In this document: in pieces, positions 6,566 through 6,947 of the stretch
How positions within the stretch are numbered: the first letter of the stretch is position 1
Layout: each line of letters begins with the position of its first letter
Assembly: GCA_007135995.1 (NCBI GenBank)
Contig: SLHU01000311.1
Location: 1 to 6,947, forward strand
Direction: 5' to 3'
Length of the DNA: 6,947 nt
Source of the DNA: Clostridiales bacterium
GTDB taxonomy: Bacteria > Bacillota > Clostridia > Saccharofermentanales > UBA5734
Notes under the pieces: generated by a model
What the model was told of the DNA's origin: nothing
The model's input: the letters and a program-made list of their open reading frames with translations, nothing else
Databases searched by the model: none
Position numbers and translations under genes: made by a program

Positions 6566-6586
6566 TACGCCGCGGACTGCGGCATC
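6564..6586 (+). promoter_or_regulatory. GC hairpin just upstream of the ribosome binding site
   Basis: GCCGC (6569-6573) and GCGGC (6579-6583) pair around a GGACT loop. They extend past a two-base bulge with GAT/ATC (6564-6566, 6584-6586). The structure ends three bases before GAGGTGAT (6590-6597), the main Shine-Dalgarno site. No U-tract follows, so a translational or processing role is likelier than termination. Confidence 0.45.
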
Positions 6587-6600
6587 TATGAGGTGATTCA

Positions 6601-6947
6601 ATGCCTTCTTTCAAGACTGCCGGTAAGAGCAAAGAAGACTTAGCTGTCGTTGCTCAGATTTCCGGTCTATTAAGTGCCGATGAGACAGCCGGTATGACAC
6701 GGGCACAGCTCGTCAAACTCATTAAAGCTGCAAATGATGAAGCTGTAAATGAGGAAGCTGTAAAAACTGACAGCGATGAACAAACAGAAACTGTCAATGA
6801 TCAGCAGGAGAGCGCTGCAAAAAAAACCAGACAGGCAACAGGTAAGCGCACCAGATCTGCGTCAAAAGCGGCTTCGACTGGATCCAGAACGGTCAGCCGG
6901 CGAACACAGGCGAAAAAGGCGGATCCGGCGGATGATCAGAATCCGGC
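6601..6947 (+). CDS. Rho_N-domain protein, probably transcription termination factor Rho, N-terminal part
   Basis: 115 codons are visible before the window edge. Residues 10-44 (SKEDLAVVAQISGLL, then MTRAQLVKLIKAA) fit the two-helix Rho N-terminal pattern 'eLk.iAk.lGi...sk..K.eLi..I'. A disordered, charge-segregated segment follows: residues 46-70 have ten acidic and one basic residue, and 71-107 have twelve basic and no acidic residues. Long hydrophilic inserts between the N-terminal helix bundle and the RNA-binding domain are known in Rho of many Bacillota and Actinobacteria. The RNA-binding and ATPase domains of Rho would lie outside the window, so the assignment is inference; another Rho_N/SAP-like nucleic-acid-binding protein is the alternative. 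The start is secured by GAGGTGAT (6590-6597), an eight-base match to the 16S 3' end, seven bases from the ATG. It has its own strong promoter. Confidence 0.6.
   Translation, partial: MPSFKTAGKSKEDLAVVAQISGLLSADETAGMTRAQLVKLIKAANDEAVNEEAVKTDSDEQTETVNDQQESAAKKTRQATGKRTRSASKAASTGSRTVSRRTQAKKADPADDQNP
6736..6765 (+). repeat. in-frame 15-bp tandem duplication in the Rho_N-domain gene
   Basis: Two adjacent units, 6736-6750 and 6751-6765, match at 13 of 15 bases and encode DEAVN and EEAVK (residues 46-55). The duplication sits at the junction of the folded N-terminal domain and the acidic linker. It points to expansion of the linker by slippage or unequal crossing-over. Confidence 0.7.

Larger units (their letters stand above)
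6196..6600. other. intergenic region and leader between mreB and the Rho_N-domain gene
   Basis: 405 bp without a convincing gene. It holds about 105 bp of unassigned sequence after the mreB stop, a strong hairpin terminator (6301-6332), an AT-rich stretch, a near-consensus promoter (6418-6446), and a leader of roughly 150 nt with a five-codon mini-ORF and a GC hairpin right before the ribosome binding site. A reverse-strand open frame over 6014-6430 is judged spurious. Confidence 0.65.

Noticed and set aside
1..6947. Mobile element, CRISPR array, tRNA or rRNA
   Set aside because: No transposase, terminal inverted repeats, regularly spaced repeats, tRNA cloverleaf or conserved rRNA segments were seen; the TraX homologue alone is not evidence of a conjugative element.

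Overview
The window looks like chromosomal DNA from a low-to-mid GC member of the Bacillota, most likely a clostridial lineage. This is inferred from strong AGGAGG-type ribosome binding sites, SigA-like promoters, a leucyl-tRNA synthetase with clostridial-style sequence, a stand-alone MreB, a Bacillota-type TraX homologue, a lipoyl-less E2-like protein and a DUF1858 protein. Genus cannot be fixed from sequence alone. No phage, transposon, CRISPR array, tRNA or rRNA is visible.

Layout. The left two thirds are on the minus strand. In transcription order these are a TraX-family membrane protein (4049-4879), leuS (1454-3925), a 2-oxoacid-dehydrogenase E2-like protein lacking the catalytic His (407-1297), and the start of a DUF1858 redox-disulfide protein cut by the left edge (1-96). 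The gaps between them are about 120, 156 and 310 bp, so they are a co-oriented series rather than a tight operon. A candidate promoter in front of the DUF1858 gene suggests that gene is separately transcribed. The right third is on the plus strand: mreB (5185-6195), a good intrinsic terminator (6301-6332), a near-consensus promoter (6418-6446), a leader of about 150 nt, and the first 115 codons of a protein with a Rho_N-like domain and a charged disordered segment (6601 to the edge), probably transcription termination factor Rho.

Functions. The genes are mostly housekeeping: leucine charging of tRNA, cell-shape cytoskeleton and probably transcription termination. The TraX-like, E2-like and DUF1858 proteins are poorly characterised accessory functions, and nothing in the sequence ties the six into one pathway. 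The regulatory regions hold the more interesting details: a strong Shine-Dalgarno site misplaced in front of the E2-like gene, a perfect dyad over the presumed -35 of mreB, and a mini-ORF plus hairpin in the leader of the putative rho. I see no convincing new multi-gene system here.
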